DNA of 64,000 nucleotides, from positions 1 to 64,000 of the forward strand of contig NZ_VTTL01000005.1 in NCBI RefSeq assembly GCF_008364685.1. Reading direction: 5' to 3'. A program made the position numbers and the translations under genes. Shown here one piece after another: positions 49,252-58,598 of this stretch; position 1 is the stretch's first letter; each line of letters begins with the position of its first letter. Source of the DNA: Xanthobacter oligotrophicus. GTDB lineage: Bacteria; Pseudomonadota; Alphaproteobacteria; Rhizobiales; Xanthobacteraceae. A model generated the notes under the pieces. It was not told the origin of the DNA. It saw only the letters and a list, made by a program, of their open reading frames with translations, and searched no databases.

Positions 49252-50037
49252 TCAGTTGTTGCGGTTGCCGAACAGCTGAAGCAGCATCATGAACATGTTG
49301 ATGAAGTTCAGGTACAGCGAGAGGGCGCCCATGATGGCCTTCTTGCCGGCCACCGTGCCGTCGTCGCCGACGAAGTACATCTCCTTGATGCGCTGGGTGT
49401 CGTAGGCGGTGAGGCCGGCGAAGATCAGCACGCCTGCCACGGAAACGATGAACTGAAGCATCGTCGAGCCGAGGAAGATGTTCACCAGCGAGGCGATGAT
49501 GATGCCGAACAGGCCCATCATCAGGAACGAGCCCATGCCGCTGAGGTCCTTCTTCGTGGTGTAGCCGTAGAGGCTCAGCGCGCCGAAGGAGGCTGCGGTG
49601 ATGAAGAACACCCGCACGATGCTCTCGTGCGTGTACACGAGGAAGATCGAGGACAGGGACACGCCCATCACGGCTGCGAAGGCCCAGAAGGCAATCTGCG
49701 CCGCCGAGACGCTCATGCGCTCAATGCGGAAGCTGATGAAGAAGACTGCCGCCAGTGGGGCCAGCATCACCACCCACTTCAGCGGGCTCGTGAACAGAGC
49801 AACGCCGAACTGCGTCAGCATGATTCCGCCGCGCACCTGGGCTGCCGCCTGGCTCGGATCGGTGGTCACCGACAGCATGAAAATGCCAAGAGCCGCCGCG
49901 CCCGTGATGGCGAGGCCCAGCGCCATGTAGTTGTAGACGCTGAGCATATACGCACGGAGGCCTTGGTCGATCGCGGCCTGCGAGCGTGCCACCGACGGGT
50001 TGAAACGCCCGGCGACGTTGCGATCATAATCGGACAT
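49252..50037 (-). CDS. Bax inhibitor-1/YccA family membrane protein
   Basis: This 261-residue protein has seven predicted membrane helices and the BI-1 signature. Landmarks are the N-terminal QGLRAYMLSVYNYMALGLAITG, the acidic C-terminal end with TAYDTQRIKEMY (Asp pair region) and SLYLNFINMFMMLLQLFGN. Family members are proton- or calcium-leak channels and stress protectants in bacteria. The start at 50037 (MSDYDRNVAGRF) is preferred over 50097. It is a single-gene unit with a terminator. Confidence 0.9.
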   Translation of the reverse strand: MSDYDRNVAGRFNPSVARSQAAIDQGLRAYMLSVYNYMALGLAITGAAALGIFMLSVTTDPSQAAAQVRGGIMLTQFGVALFTSPLKWVVMLAPLAAVFFISFRIERMSVSAAQIAFWAFAAVMGVSLSSIFLVYTHESIVRVFFITAASFGALSLYGYTTKKDLSGMGSFLMMGLFGIIIASLVNIFLGSTMLQFIVSVAGVLIFAGLTAYDTQRIKEMYFVGDDGTVAGKKAIMGALSLYLNFINMFMMLLQLFGNRNN

Positions 50038-50234
50038 CGTCGTTCCCCTTTGAGAAATCGAGTGACGCGCCAGCCGGCCGAAACCACGCCTGCGCATCCG
50101 GGGTCAATATGGTGGGTTCGCGAAAGGGCGGCAAGACAAGCCCGGATGAAATTTACGCAAGGTCACTTAACGTCAGGTGGTGACCCGTCTTCGCACCTGC
50201 ATATAATTGCAACCGGGCTGGGGCGTGGGCGGAA

Positions 50235-51128
50235 ATGGGGACGCAGGGCGCAGACGGAGCGCGCAGGGGAGGGGCTGTCGCTGCACCGCGTCGCGGTAGG
50301 GCGAAGCTTTGCCGGCTTGCCGCCTTCACGGCTCTGCACTGTATCCTGTTGCTACCCGCCCTCATCCTCCTCGCCCCCTCGCCCGCCGGGGCGGGCGCCT
50401 GGACCCAGGAGGAGGGGCACGGTCAGGTCATCCTGCAGGGCAGCGCAGTGCATTCGGGCTCGGAATTCGGACCGTCCTCCGATCTCTACGACAGCCGTCC
50501 CTATGACAAGCTGGAGGCGACCCTCGTCTTCGAATATGGCGCGTCCGACTGGCTGACCCTCATCGTCGCCCCGCAATTGCTCTCGGTGGACCTGGGCGCG
50601 CCGGCGCCATCTTCCTATGCCGGGCTTGGCTATACGGATGCGGGCGCGAGGGTACGGATCTATAATGAAAACAACATAGTGGTTTCCGCGCAGGTGGTCG
50701 GCCGCCTGCCCGGCACCGGTAATTCCCAGAGCGCGGCGGCGGTGGGCTACGAGGACCCCGAGCTTGACCTGCGGCTGCTCGCCGGCTGGTCCTTCCCACT
50801 TTTCGGCAAGGCCGCCTTTCTCGATGTGGAGGCGGCCCAGCGCCTGCGCTTTGGCGATCCGCCGGACGAGTTCCATCTGGACCTGACCCTCGGCGTGCGG
50901 GTGGCCGAGCGCTGGCAGGTCCTGTTCCAGTCGTTCAACGTGATCTCGGAAGGGGCAGGGGAGGGGCCGTACTTCGGCACCTCGTATGAATATTACAAGC
51001 TCCAGCTCGGCGCCGCCTACGACCTGAGCGCGGCCGTGACGCTGGGGGTCGCCCTGGTGTCCACCGTCTTTGCCCGCAATGCGCCGCAGGAGAATGGCGT
51101 GGTGCTCACCGGCTTCTACCGCTTCTGA
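50235..51128 (+). CDS. Exported outer-membrane beta-barrel-like protein, function unknown
   Basis: This 297-residue protein has an Arg-rich N-terminus, a hydrophobic signal segment (ALHCILLLPALILLAPSPAGAGA) and a mature part of alternating strands. It ends in aromatic Phe (LTGFYRF), typical of outer-membrane barrels. I cannot name a family. Strand regions include LVFEYGASDWLTLIVAPQLL and LGAAYDLSAAVTLGVAL. It stands alone, convergent with the exporter gene 2 bp away. The start is uncertain because the signal peptide is preceded by about 30 charged residues. Confidence 0.7.
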   Translation: MGTQGADGARRGGAVAAPRRGRAKLCRLAAFTALHCILLLPALILLAPSPAGAGAWTQEEGHGQVILQGSAVHSGSEFGPSSDLYDSRPYDKLEATLVFEYGASDWLTLIVAPQLLSVDLGAPAPSSYAGLGYTDAGARVRIYNENNIVVSAQVVGRLPGTGNSQSAAAVGYEDPELDLRLLAGWSFPLFGKAAFLDVEAAQRLRFGDPPDEFHLDLTLGVRVAERWQVLFQSFNVISEGAGEGPYFGTSYEYYKLQLGAAYDLSAAVTLGVALVSTVFARNAPQENGVVLTGFYRF

Positions 51129-51130
51129 TT

Positions 51131-52060
51131 TCAGCCTTTGCCGGGCGTCGTCGTGACGAGGCGGATGCCGAGGGCGATGGGCAGGATGCCGACGAGGTCG
51201 AAGGGCGGCACCCTTTCCCCTAGGAGAAGCCAGCCGAACATGAGCCCGAGCGGCGGCATCAGGAAGTGCAGGGCGCTGGCGCGGGTGGCGCTGGTGCGGC
51301 CGAGGATGAAGAACCACAGGGTGAACGCCCCCAGCGACCCGGCGAGCGTGAGGTAGGCGACGGACAGGGCCAGCGGCACGGTGAGATGCACGTCGGCGAG
51401 GTTCTCCCGCCACAGCGCCACCGGCAGCAGGGCGAGCCCGCCCCCGAGCAACTGGATGCCGCTGCCCACCCAAAGGGAGGCGGAGGTGCGCACCCGCTTG
51501 AACAGCAGCGTCGCCGCGGTCAGCGTCACCAGCGCGCCGGCCACATAGGCCACTCCCACCGGGTCCTCGTGCCCGGAGACGATGCGCGAGCGCACCACCA
51601 GCGCCACCCCCGCCATGCCCAGCACCAGGCCGCCGAGCTTGCGGCCGGTGAGCCGCTCCCCCAACAGCGGCGCCGCCGCCAGTGCCGTGAGCAATGGGTT
51701 GGCGGAGATGAGCACGGCGGTGAGCCCCGACGACACATGGGTCATGCCCACGTAGCTGAGACCGAGATAGCAGGCGTTGTTGAGGATCCCCATCAGCGCC
51801 AATGCGGCGAGGTCCCGCCCGGTGACCCGCGAGAAGTGTTCGCGCGGCAGCAGGATCGCACAGCCAACCAGAACGATGCTGCCGGCGAGGAGGAAGCGGA
51901 ACGCCAGCATCAGCAGAGGCGGGCAGTCCGCCAGCGCGATCTTCGCCACGGCGAAGGCCGAACTCCAGATCAGGCAGAACAGGATGATCAGCACCGGCAG
52001 GGCGCTGGGCCGGCCGACCGTGGCATGGGGCGCTTCGATGGCGCGGATGGGCAAGCTCAC
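51131..52060 (-). CDS. EamA/DMT-family transporter
   Basis: This 309-residue protein has ten predicted membrane helices in two EamA repeats, with PVLIILFCLIWSSAFAVAKIAL opening the first. DMT exporters move amino acids, nucleobases or drugs; the substrate is not evident. A LysR regulator starts 126 bp away divergently and probably controls it. The AT-rich gap has a partial palindrome at 52132-52148. Confidence 0.87.
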   Translation of the reverse strand: MSLPIRAIEAPHATVGRPSALPVLIILFCLIWSSAFAVAKIALADCPPLLMLAFRFLLAGSIVLVGCAILLPREHFSRVTGRDLAALALMGILNNACYLGLSYVGMTHVSSGLTAVLISANPLLTALAAAPLLGERLTGRKLGGLVLGMAGVALVVRSRIVSGHEDPVGVAYVAGALVTLTAATLLFKRVRTSASLWVGSGIQLLGGGLALLPVALWRENLADVHLTVPLALSVAYLTLAGSLGAFTLWFFILGRTSATRASALHFLMPPLGLMFGWLLLGERVPPFDLVGILPIALGIRLVTTTPGKG

Positions 52061-52129
52061 GGGGATCTCCTTCGCACCGCCGAGGGCACCGTGTCGGGGA
52101 CCCGCCTGCGCCAGAGACCACGAAATGTG

Positions 52130-52150
52130 AGCATTGAAAAATTGAATGTC
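52130..52150. promoter_or_regulatory. Candidate LysR-type binding site in the exporter-regulator gap
   Basis: CATTGAAAAATTGAATG (52132-52148) is an imperfect palindrome in an AT-rich patch between the EamA gene and its divergent LysR gene. Both arms fit a T-N11-A type box. Confidence 0.35.
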
Positions 52151-52186
52151 GTGATATTAGCTAGTGAATAATCGAATGGGTGCGCA

Positions 52187-53059
52187 ATGCTCGACATGGA
52201 TCTGCTGAGGGCCTTCGTCAGCGTGGTGGATGCCGGCGGCTTCACCCGCGCCGGCGAGCGCGTCCACCGCACCCAGTCCACGGTCAGCCAGCAGATCCGC
52301 CGCCTGGAGGACCAGCTCGGCCATCAGCTGCTGGTGCGCGACGCGCGCGGTGTGACCCCCACCGCCGAGGGTGAGCGGCTCTTGGGCTATGCCCGGCGGA
52401 TTCTCGCCTTGGGGGCCGAGGCGAAGGCCGCCTTGTCCGGCGCGGCGCCGGCGCTGGTGGTGCGGCTCGGCATCCCGGACGATTTCGCGCTTGCCGCGCT
52501 GACCCAGGTGATCGCCGATTTCGCCCGCGCTCGCCCCGGCGTGCGCCTTGCAGTGGAATGCGGGCTGAGCTGCGACATTGCCGCCGCCTTCGCGCGCGGC
52601 GATCTCGACATCGCGCTGGTGAAGCGGGAGCCGTCGAGCGGGCCGGCCCTCGCGGTGTGGCCGGAGCGCCTCGTCTGGGTCACCGGGCGGGATGTGGCGG
52701 TGGATCCGGACACCGTCCCGCTGGTGGCCTTCCGGCAGGGTTGCCTCTATCGCAACCGGGCGGTGCATGCATTGGAGAAGGCCGGCCGGGCGTGGCGCAT
52801 CGCCTATGAATGCCCGAGCCTCATCGGCATCGACGCCGCGCTCGCGGGAGGTCTCGGCGTGGCGGTCCTCAGCGCCTTGTCGCTCTATCGTCGGGAACCG
52901 AGCCTGCGAGTGTTGTCGGCGGCCGAGCTGTGGCCGCCGATCCCGCCCACGGAACTGGCTTTGCGCGTGGCCGATCCCGCCTGTGCCGCCACCCGCGACC
53001 TTGCCGCGCTGGTGGCGGGCTTCTGCGACCGGGAAGCCGCCTGCGCGGCGGCGGCCTGA
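52187..53059 (+). CDS. LysR-family transcriptional regulator
   Basis: This 290-residue protein has the N-terminal winged helix-turn-helix (DLLRAFVSVVDAGGFTRAGERVHRTQSTVSQQIRRLEDQLG in pieces), a linker and a two-lobed effector domain. Divergent placement from the EamA exporter suggests it regulates that gene in response to a substrate. The last 20 residues are Ala-rich. It is followed by the convergent glucokinase gene. Confidence 0.9.
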   Translation: MLDMDLLRAFVSVVDAGGFTRAGERVHRTQSTVSQQIRRLEDQLGHQLLVRDARGVTPTAEGERLLGYARRILALGAEAKAALSGAAPALVVRLGIPDDFALAALTQVIADFARARPGVRLAVECGLSCDIAAAFARGDLDIALVKREPSSGPALAVWPERLVWVTGRDVAVDPDTVPLVAFRQGCLYRNRAVHALEKAGRAWRIAYECPSLIGIDAALAGGLGVAVLSALSLYRREPSLRVLSAAELWPPIPPTELALRVADPACAATRDLAALVAGFCDREAACAAAA

Positions 53060-53080
53060 GGGGCGCCGCGAGATGTGACC

Positions 53081-54022
53081 CTATTCATCCACCAGCAGCC
53101 GGCGGCCGATCTCGCCGATGCCGATCAGGCCGGGGGTGGCGTGCGTCACCACATGGATGGGGATGAGCGACAAGCGGTCGAGATAGGGCGGATGCTCTTC
53201 GAACGCAGTCCGGAATGGGCTTTCGGCGAACAGGGGCGCCATAGCCCGGCCGATGCCGCCGCCCACATAGACGCCGCCCTTGGCGTCGAAGGCGAGGGCG
53301 AGGTCGCCCAGCACCCGGCCAAGCAGGCGCAGGAAGATGTGGCAGCTCTCCTTTTCCTGCCGCTGGCCGTCCAGCGCCGCCTTGATGATGGCGTGGGAGG
53401 ACAAGTGCTCGCCGGACAGGATGCGGTGCAGCCGCACCAGTCCCGGGCCGGACAGGACGTGCTCCACCGCGACCGGTCCGAGGTCGCGCACCAGATGGGC
53501 GACGATGCGGGCCTCGTCCGTGGTCACCGCGCCGAGGCGCATGTGGCCGGCCTCGCTCGGAAGCACCTCGTAGCCGTCCTCCCGCGGCAGGATCAGCGCG
53601 GTGCCGAGCCCGGTTCCCGGGCCGGACAGCAGCATGGGCGCGCCGGGGACGCGGCGGCCGGTGCCCACCTCCATCAGGTCGTCGCGGGTCAGCAGCGGCA
53701 GGCCGTGGGCGAGAGCTTCGAAATCGTTGAGCACGGTGAGGCGCAGGAAGGACAGCTCCTGGGCCAGCGCCTGCGTGGAGAAGCGCCAGTTCCGGTTGGT
53801 CAGCCGCACGCCGTCGCCGTCGATGGGGCCGGCCACGGCCAGCGCCGCGCAGCGGGGCGGCTCGCCGCCCAGCGAAACGAGATAGGTCTTGAGCAGGTCC
53901 TCGATGGACCCGTAGGAATCGTTGGCCTCGAGACGGATGTCGAACGGCATGCCGTCCACGCCGGCGCGGGCGATGCGCGTCGTGGTTCCGCCGATGTCCG
54001 CAAGCAATACGGTGGGAGCCAT
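53081..54022 (-). CDS. glk: Glucokinase
   Basis: This 313-residue Glk-family kinase phosphorylates glucose with ATP. The phosphate-binding loop is ADIGGTTTRIARAG. The active-site region (AVAGPIDGDGVRLTNRNW, LNDFEALAHG) and GPGTGLGTALIL are intact, and EAGHMRLG is present. It is the only sugar kinase in the window. The upstream region has inverted repeats that may form the leader. Confidence 0.93.
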   Translation of the reverse strand: MAPTVLLADIGGTTTRIARAGVDGMPFDIRLEANDSYGSIEDLLKTYLVSLGGEPPRCAALAVAGPIDGDGVRLTNRNWRFSTQALAQELSFLRLTVLNDFEALAHGLPLLTRDDLMEVGTGRRVPGAPMLLSGPGTGLGTALILPREDGYEVLPSEAGHMRLGAVTTDEARIVAHLVRDLGPVAVEHVLSGPGLVRLHRILSGEHLSSHAIIKAALDGQRQEKESCHIFLRLLGRVLGDLALAFDAKGGVYVGGGIGRAMAPLFAESPFRTAFEEHPPYLDRLSLIPIHVVTHATPGLIGIGEIGRRLLVDE

Positions 54023-54656
54023 GGGAGATTCCGATGGATGGGGCGCCGCGCGCGCCGGCGCCGATGCGGTGGCAATCGGGGCCAGGCGCGCTCAGCGCCT
54101 TGTAACTTAAGCCTGAACCGCCCGGCCTGTCGGAGCCGGGCGGATGCGTGCTCTACTGCGCCAAGCGCCGGCCGGACGCAAGCGCCGGCTGCCTCCCCAC
54201 CTGGGCGGTGGTTCCGGCTTGCCCGTTCTCCTCAGGCCGTGGCGCGGCGGCCGATGGCTGACCATAGCGGCAGGATCGGCACAAGCCGGGTCACGACCCC
54301 GAGACCTGCCGCGCGCAGATGATGGACCCGGCGCGGGATCATGGTGCCGCCGGTCCGGTTTCCCGCGCCGGCCTCAATCGTTTTTATTCGTGGGGCAGAG
54401 CACTCGCCGGCGTCCGCGCTGCCTGCGGCGGTGGGCGAGGTGGCGCCGGGCGGTCACGTGCCGTAAGCTCACACTGAAATTGTGTGTCCGGCCAAACTGT
54501 GCGTCTCATGCAGATGGGGGCTGGCGGGACCGCAGCTTCGACGTACATAAGCTGAGATCGGTTTCGGCCCGCGGCGCGGTCGGCGGGATGATGCCGGTAC
54601 GGGGCAACACGGCGATGCGGCTTTGCCGCGGCGCCCGAAAGGCATGGCGAAGCGCA
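54023..54656. other. 634-base gene-free region between glk and tim44
   Basis: I see no convincing gene here; a 36-codon minus ORF at 54232-54342 has no supporting features. In many relatives secB and fxsA lie at this place, but neither is visible. Structures include inverted repeats CCGCCCGGC/GCCGGGCGG (54118-54143) and CACAC-N7-GTGTG (54470-54486). A patch of AT-richer DNA occurs at 54360-54400. Confidence 0.6.
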
Positions 54657-55370
54657 GTGCTCGACATTTACACGATCATCTTCCTGGCCCTCGCGGTCTT
54701 CATCTTCGTGCGCCTGCGCAGCGTGCTCGGGCAACGGACCGGGCGCGAGCGGCCGCCTTACGATCCCTATTCCCGCGATACCGCCCGCCCGCCGCAGCCG
54801 GCCTCCGACAAGGTGGTGCCCCTGCCCGAGCGCCCGGTGACCCCGCCCGGCACCGCCGCCCCGGTGGACGAGCCGCCGCAGGCCTATCGCTGGGAGGGCG
54901 TTGCACAGGAGGGCTCCGCCAACGCCGCGGCCCTCGACGAGATCGCCCGCATCGAGCCGGACTTCGATGCCAAGCATTTCCTGGTGGGCGCCCGCGCCGC
55001 CTATGAAATGATCGTGACCGCCTTTGCCGCCGGCGACCGTCGCGCGCTGAAGGACCTGCTTGCCAAGGATGTCTATGACGGCTTCGTCGCCGCCATCGCC
55101 GACCGCGAGAGCCGGCGCGAGACCATGGAATCGCATTTCGTCGCCGTCGAGCAGGCCGAGCTTCAGGACGTGACGGTGCGCGACCGGAGCGCCCAGCTCA
55201 CGGTGCGCTTCGTGTCCAAGCTGATCTCGGTCACCCGCAGCGCCGACGGCGCGGTGGTGGACGGCAGCCCCGACACTGTTGCCGACGTGACCGACGTTTG
55301 GACCTTCGCCCGCGACCTCGGCACGCGCGATCCCAACTGGAAGCTGGTGGCCACCGAAGCCGCCCAGTGA
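54657..55370 (+). CDS. Tim44/TimA domain protein
   Basis: This 237-residue protein has an N-terminal membrane helix (LDIYTIIFLALAVFIFVRLRSVLG), a Pro-rich linker and a C-terminal Tim44-like domain with NTF2-like fold (ARAAYEMIVTAFAAGDRRALKDLLAKDVYDGF, and VSKLISVTRSADGAVVDG). Bacterial homologues are inner-membrane anchored and always next to mltA in alphaproteobacteria. The start is GTG at 54657; no ATG is in frame nearby. An upstream open frame of about 170 codons is not coding. Confidence 0.88.
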   Translation: MLDIYTIIFLALAVFIFVRLRSVLGQRTGRERPPYDPYSRDTARPPQPASDKVVPLPERPVTPPGTAAPVDEPPQAYRWEGVAQEGSANAAALDEIARIEPDFDAKHFLVGARAAYEMIVTAFAAGDRRALKDLLAKDVYDGFVAAIADRESRRETMESHFVAVEQAELQDVTVRDRSAQLTVRFVSKLISVTRSADGAVVDGSPDTVADVTDVWTFARDLGTRDPNWKLVATEAAQ

Positions 55371-55531
55371 GGCCTCCGGTGCGGCACGCGGCAAGCCATT
55401 GTGGTGGGGACGATGGCCGACATGCCGGCCAAGATAGTGGCGGTGTCGGGGGGCGTGACACGGGTCATGGCCCTGTCGGCCGCCCCGCGACGGGAGCGGC
55501 CGGAAGCGCGAAGCGCCGCCTGCCGTGTACG

Positions 55532-56728
55532 GTGGGGGTGGTTCTCGCCCTTGTCGTTGCAGCCGCCGCGCCGACCCACGCAGCCATGCTGAACGCGGTT
55601 CCCCCGCCCGATATCGCCGGATCGAAGCTGATGCCGGTCGCCTACGGCGCACTCGACGGCTGGGCGGCGGACGACCACGCCGCCGCCTTCCAGACCTTTT
55701 TGAGCAGCTGCGCCGCCCGCCGCGCGCCGCCGGCCGAGGTGGGCCCCGCGTCCGCTCCGACGCTGGCCGCCGGCCTCGCCCATGCCTGCGCCTCCGCCGC
55801 GCGGCTGGGCACCACCACCCCGTCGCGGGAGGTGGCGCGGCTGTTCTTCGAGGCCAATTTCCGGCCCTACCGCGTGGTGCCGGACACGGGCGGCGAAGGC
55901 TTCTTCACCGGCTATTACGAGCCGGAGGTGGCCGGCGCGCTGGCCCCCGGAAACGGATTCGACGTGCCGGTCTATGGCCGGCCGGCCGACCTGCTGATGA
56001 GCGGCGGCGGACCCACCCCCAATTCGGGCGGCGCCCTGCGGCGGGAGGGCGATGCCCTGGTGCCCTATTTCGACCGCGCCGCCATCGAGGATGGGGCGCT
56101 CGCCGGCCGGGGGCTGGAAGTCGCCTGGCTAAAGGACCCCATCGACCTGTTCTTCATGCAGATCCAGGGCTCGGCCCGGGTCCGCCTGCCGGACGGGAGG
56201 GTGCTGCGACTCAACTACGACGGCTATAATGGCCATCCGTACCTTCCCGTGGGCCGGCTCCTCATCGCGCGGGGCCTGGTGCCGCGAGAGGAGATGTCCA
56301 TGGACCGCATCCGCGCCTTCATGGAGGCCGATCCGGAGGCGGGCCGGGCGCTCCGGCGCGAGAACCGCTCCTATGTGTTCTTCAAGGCCCTCGACCTCGG
56401 CGGCGAGGCCGGCGCCATGGGTGCGCAGGGCGTGCCGCTGACCGCCGGCCGCTCCATCGCCGTGGACCGCAAGCTGCACACCTATGGCGCGCCGGTGTTC
56501 GTGGCGGCGGACCTGCCGCTGTCCGCGCCGGGTAGCCGCGACCCGTTCCGCCGCCTCATGATCGCGCAGGATACCGGCTCGGCCATCGTTGGGCCGGCGC
56601 GGGCGGACCTTTATTTCGGCACAGGGCCAGAGGCCGGCGCGGTGGCCGGGCGCATCCGCCATTCCGGCAGCTTCACCCTGCTGGTACCGCGCTTCGCGCC
56701 CGCCGGGACACCAGGGCGCCCCCAATGA
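55532..56728 (+). CDS. mltA: Membrane-bound lytic murein transglycosylase A (MltA)
   Basis: MltA cleaves peptidoglycan glycan strands to give anhydromuropeptides. The 398-residue protein has the MltA domain (FFEANFRPYRVV.D, GEGFFTGYYEPEVAGALAP) and the C-terminal 3D domain with catalytic aspartates (AQDTGSAIVGPARADLYFGTG). The N-terminal signal segment is CTVGVVLALVVAAAAPTHA. No in-frame ATG precedes it, so I chose the GTG at 55532, leaving a short signal peptide with few charges. The frame before it stays open into tim44. The smr gene overlaps its stop. Confidence 0.87.
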   Translation: MGVVLALVVAAAAPTHAAMLNAVPPPDIAGSKLMPVAYGALDGWAADDHAAAFQTFLSSCAARRAPPAEVGPASAPTLAAGLAHACASAARLGTTTPSREVARLFFEANFRPYRVVPDTGGEGFFTGYYEPEVAGALAPGNGFDVPVYGRPADLLMSGGGPTPNSGGALRREGDALVPYFDRAAIEDGALAGRGLEVAWLKDPIDLFFMQIQGSARVRLPDGRVLRLNYDGYNGHPYLPVGRLLIARGLVPREEMSMDRIRAFMEADPEAGRALRRENRSYVFFKALDLGGEAGAMGAQGVPLTAGRSIAVDRKLHTYGAPVFVAADLPLSAPGSRDPFRRLMIAQDTGSAIVGPARADLYFGTGPEAGAVAGRIRHSGSFTLLVPRFAPAGTPGRPQ

Positions 56729-57315
56729 GCCGGCGCGGACGGCGACGCCAGCTCTCGGCGGAAGAGCGCGCGCTCTGGGACCATGTGGTGCGCTCGGTGA
56801 AGCCGCTGAAGCTGCCGGCCGTGCCGCAGGATGTCGCCCCGCTGGTGCCGGACACACCACCGGTGGTGCCGGAACCACCCGCCGCTGCCCCTCCGGCCAA
56901 GGCCGCCAAGGCCGTCCGCTCCAAGACGCCGCCCGCTCCCCCGCCCGCGCCGCCCCTCGCCTCCCTGGAGCCGAAGACCCGCCGGCGGCTCACCCGCGGC
57001 GCGGAGGTGGATGCGCGCCTCGACCTGCATGGCCTCACCCAGGCCGCCGCTCATCGCCGGCTGCGGCTGTTCCTGATCGAGGCGCAGGCGCTGGGCCATT
57101 CGCTGGTGCTGGTCATCACCGGCAAGGGGGATCCCGACCGGCTCATGAGCACCGGCCCCGCCTTCGGCGAGGGGCGGGGCGTGCTCAAGCGCGCGGTGCC
57201 CTTATGGCTCGCCGAGCCGGATTTGCGGATGATCGTGGTGGGCTTCGAAGCCGCCGGCCGCCGCCATGGCGGGGAAGGCGCGCTCTATGTGCGCATCCGC
57301 CGGCGCAAAGCCTGA
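56725..57315 (+). CDS. Smr-domain protein
   Basis: This 196-residue protein has a long Pro/Ala-rich linker (about residues 30-85) followed by a C-terminal Smr domain (LDLHGLTQAAAHRRL and VITGKGDPDRL, GAER-like end). Smr domains are nicking or RNA-binding endonuclease modules related to the MutS2 C-terminus. The start ATG overlaps the mltA stop (ATGA), giving the conserved Tim44-mltA-smr order. Confidence 0.88.
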   Translation: MSRRGRRRQLSAEERALWDHVVRSVKPLKLPAVPQDVAPLVPDTPPVVPEPPAAAPPAKAAKAVRSKTPPAPPPAPPLASLEPKTRRRLTRGAEVDARLDLHGLTQAAAHRRLRLFLIEAQALGHSLVLVITGKGDPDRLMSTGPAFGEGRGVLKRAVPLWLAEPDLRMIVVGFEAAGRRHGGEGALYVRIRRRKA

Positions 57316-57334
57316 AATTCAGTTGGGCTAAGCC

Positions 57335-58042
57335 TCAATCCCCGATGCAGGCCGAGGCGGGCATCTCGTAGGTGCGAGCGGCGCCCAGGAGGTGGGCGGT
57401 GAAGCCGCGCGGCGGAAACAGGCCGGCGATGGCCGGATCGCGCACGCTCAGGCCGCCGGCATAGGCGCCGAAGGCCGGCAGCACCATGCGGCTGCCATCG
57501 GTGACGAAGCAACGCCGCCGCACGCCCCGCCCGCGCAGCGCGATGCGAGCGGCGGGGTGCAGGTGGCCGCACACTTCCCCCGGGGCGGGCCCTTCCGCCG
57601 GCTCGTGGCGGAACAGCAGCGGACCGTGGGCGAGCGCTGCCGTGCCCTCGCCGCCGAGGTCGTGAGGCACGGGATCGTGGTTGCCGGCGATCCACACAAA
57701 GGTGCGGCCGGCCTGGATGCGGCGGATTTCCTCGCGGACGGGATCGGCCATGCGCTCCAGCGCCCAGCGGTCGTGCAGGCTGTCGCCGAGGGCGATCACC
57801 ATGCGCGGCTGGTGCACGGCGATGGCGGCGGCAAGGCGCTTCAATGTGTCGATACTGTCGTAGGGCGGCAGCATCTGGCCACGCCGGGCGAAGGCGGAGC
57901 CTTTCTCCAGATGCAGGTCTGCCACCACCATCAGCCCTTCGTCCGGCCACAGCAGCGCGCCGGACGGATCCAGCACCAGCTCGACGCCGGCGAGGATGAC
58001 GGTGGCGAGGGGCGATAAGACTGATTCGGCACGGGCGAGCAT
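57335..58042 (-). CDS. pdeM: Metallophosphoesterase PdeM (ligase-associated DNA damage response)
   Basis: This 235-residue calcineurin-like phosphoesterase has metal ligands ADLHLEKG, GDSLHD, GNHDPV and GHLHP. It belongs to the PdeM group that usually sits next to an Lhr-type helicase and a ligase in DNA repair clusters. Those partners are not in this window. The start ATG is at 58042; the earlier start in the long frame is spurious. Confidence 0.85.
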   Translation of the reverse strand: MLARAESVLSPLATVILAGVELVLDPSGALLWPDEGLMVVADLHLEKGSAFARRGQMLPPYDSIDTLKRLAAAIAVHQPRMVIALGDSLHDRWALERMADPVREEIRRIQAGRTFVWIAGNHDPVPHDLGGEGTAALAHGPLLFRHEPAEGPAPGEVCGHLHPAARIALRGRGVRRRCFVTDGSRMVLPAFGAYAGGLSVRDPAIAGLFPPRGFTAHLLGAARTYEMPASACIGD

Positions 58043-58116
58043 GGCGGGGATTGTGCCCAATGGCCGCCATCGGGCAAGCGCTGCATTGGTGGGGAGGTGT
58101 AACCCGTGCGCAGGCC

Positions 58117-58578
58117 TCAGCGGGAGGAACTCCACACGCCGGCGTCTACCAGCATTCCGGCCATGTCTTCCGGCCACACCTGCTCGCTCGCCCGCGCCAG
58201 ATCGGCCTGCGACCACCAGGCGTGCTCCGCGACCACCGCCCGTTCCTCGGCGGTCCAGAGCGCCGAGGACACTTCCAGCGTCGCGACGTGGATGAGGAAG
58301 TAGCGCTCGTCGGCTTCCACCGCGATCCCGTCCGGCATGGTGAAGGTGACGATCCGCCGGGCGACTTGCGGTCCGGGGTCCGCGATGTGAAGGCCGGTTT
58401 CCTCCAGCAGTTCCCGGCATGCGGCCTGCTCGAAGCTCTCGCCGGCATCGAGGCCGCCCCCCGGCGGCGCCCAGAAGACGGCGCCGGCCAGCGCGCCGGT
58501 TGTGTGCACGAACCGCAGCAGCAGCAGGCGGCCTTGCGCGTTCACGACCAGAAGGCGGGAGGAGGGGCGCTGTCTCAT
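58117..58578 (-). CDS. NUDIX hydrolase
   Basis: This 153-residue NUDIX protein has an intact box (GGLDAGESFEQAACRELLEE, followed by TGL). The fold cleaves nucleoside diphosphates linked to X; the substrate is unknown. It lies 20 bp past the priA stop in the same orientation, so may be co-transcribed with priA. The start MRQRPSSRLL at 58578 is typical. Confidence 0.88.
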   Translation of the reverse strand: MRQRPSSRLLVVNAQGRLLLLRFVHTTGALAGAVFWAPPGGGLDAGESFEQAACRELLEETGLHIADPGPQVARRIVTFTMPDGIAVEADERYFLIHVATLEVSSALWTAEERAVVAEHAWWSQADLARASEQVWPEDMAGMLVDAGVWSSSR

Positions 58579-58598
58579 GGGCTCGGCCGGGCGATGGT

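Noticed and set aside
54232-54342. 36-codon minus ORF in the gap upstream of tim44
   Set aside because: No ribosome binding site of quality, no homology I recognise and only chance length for this composition.
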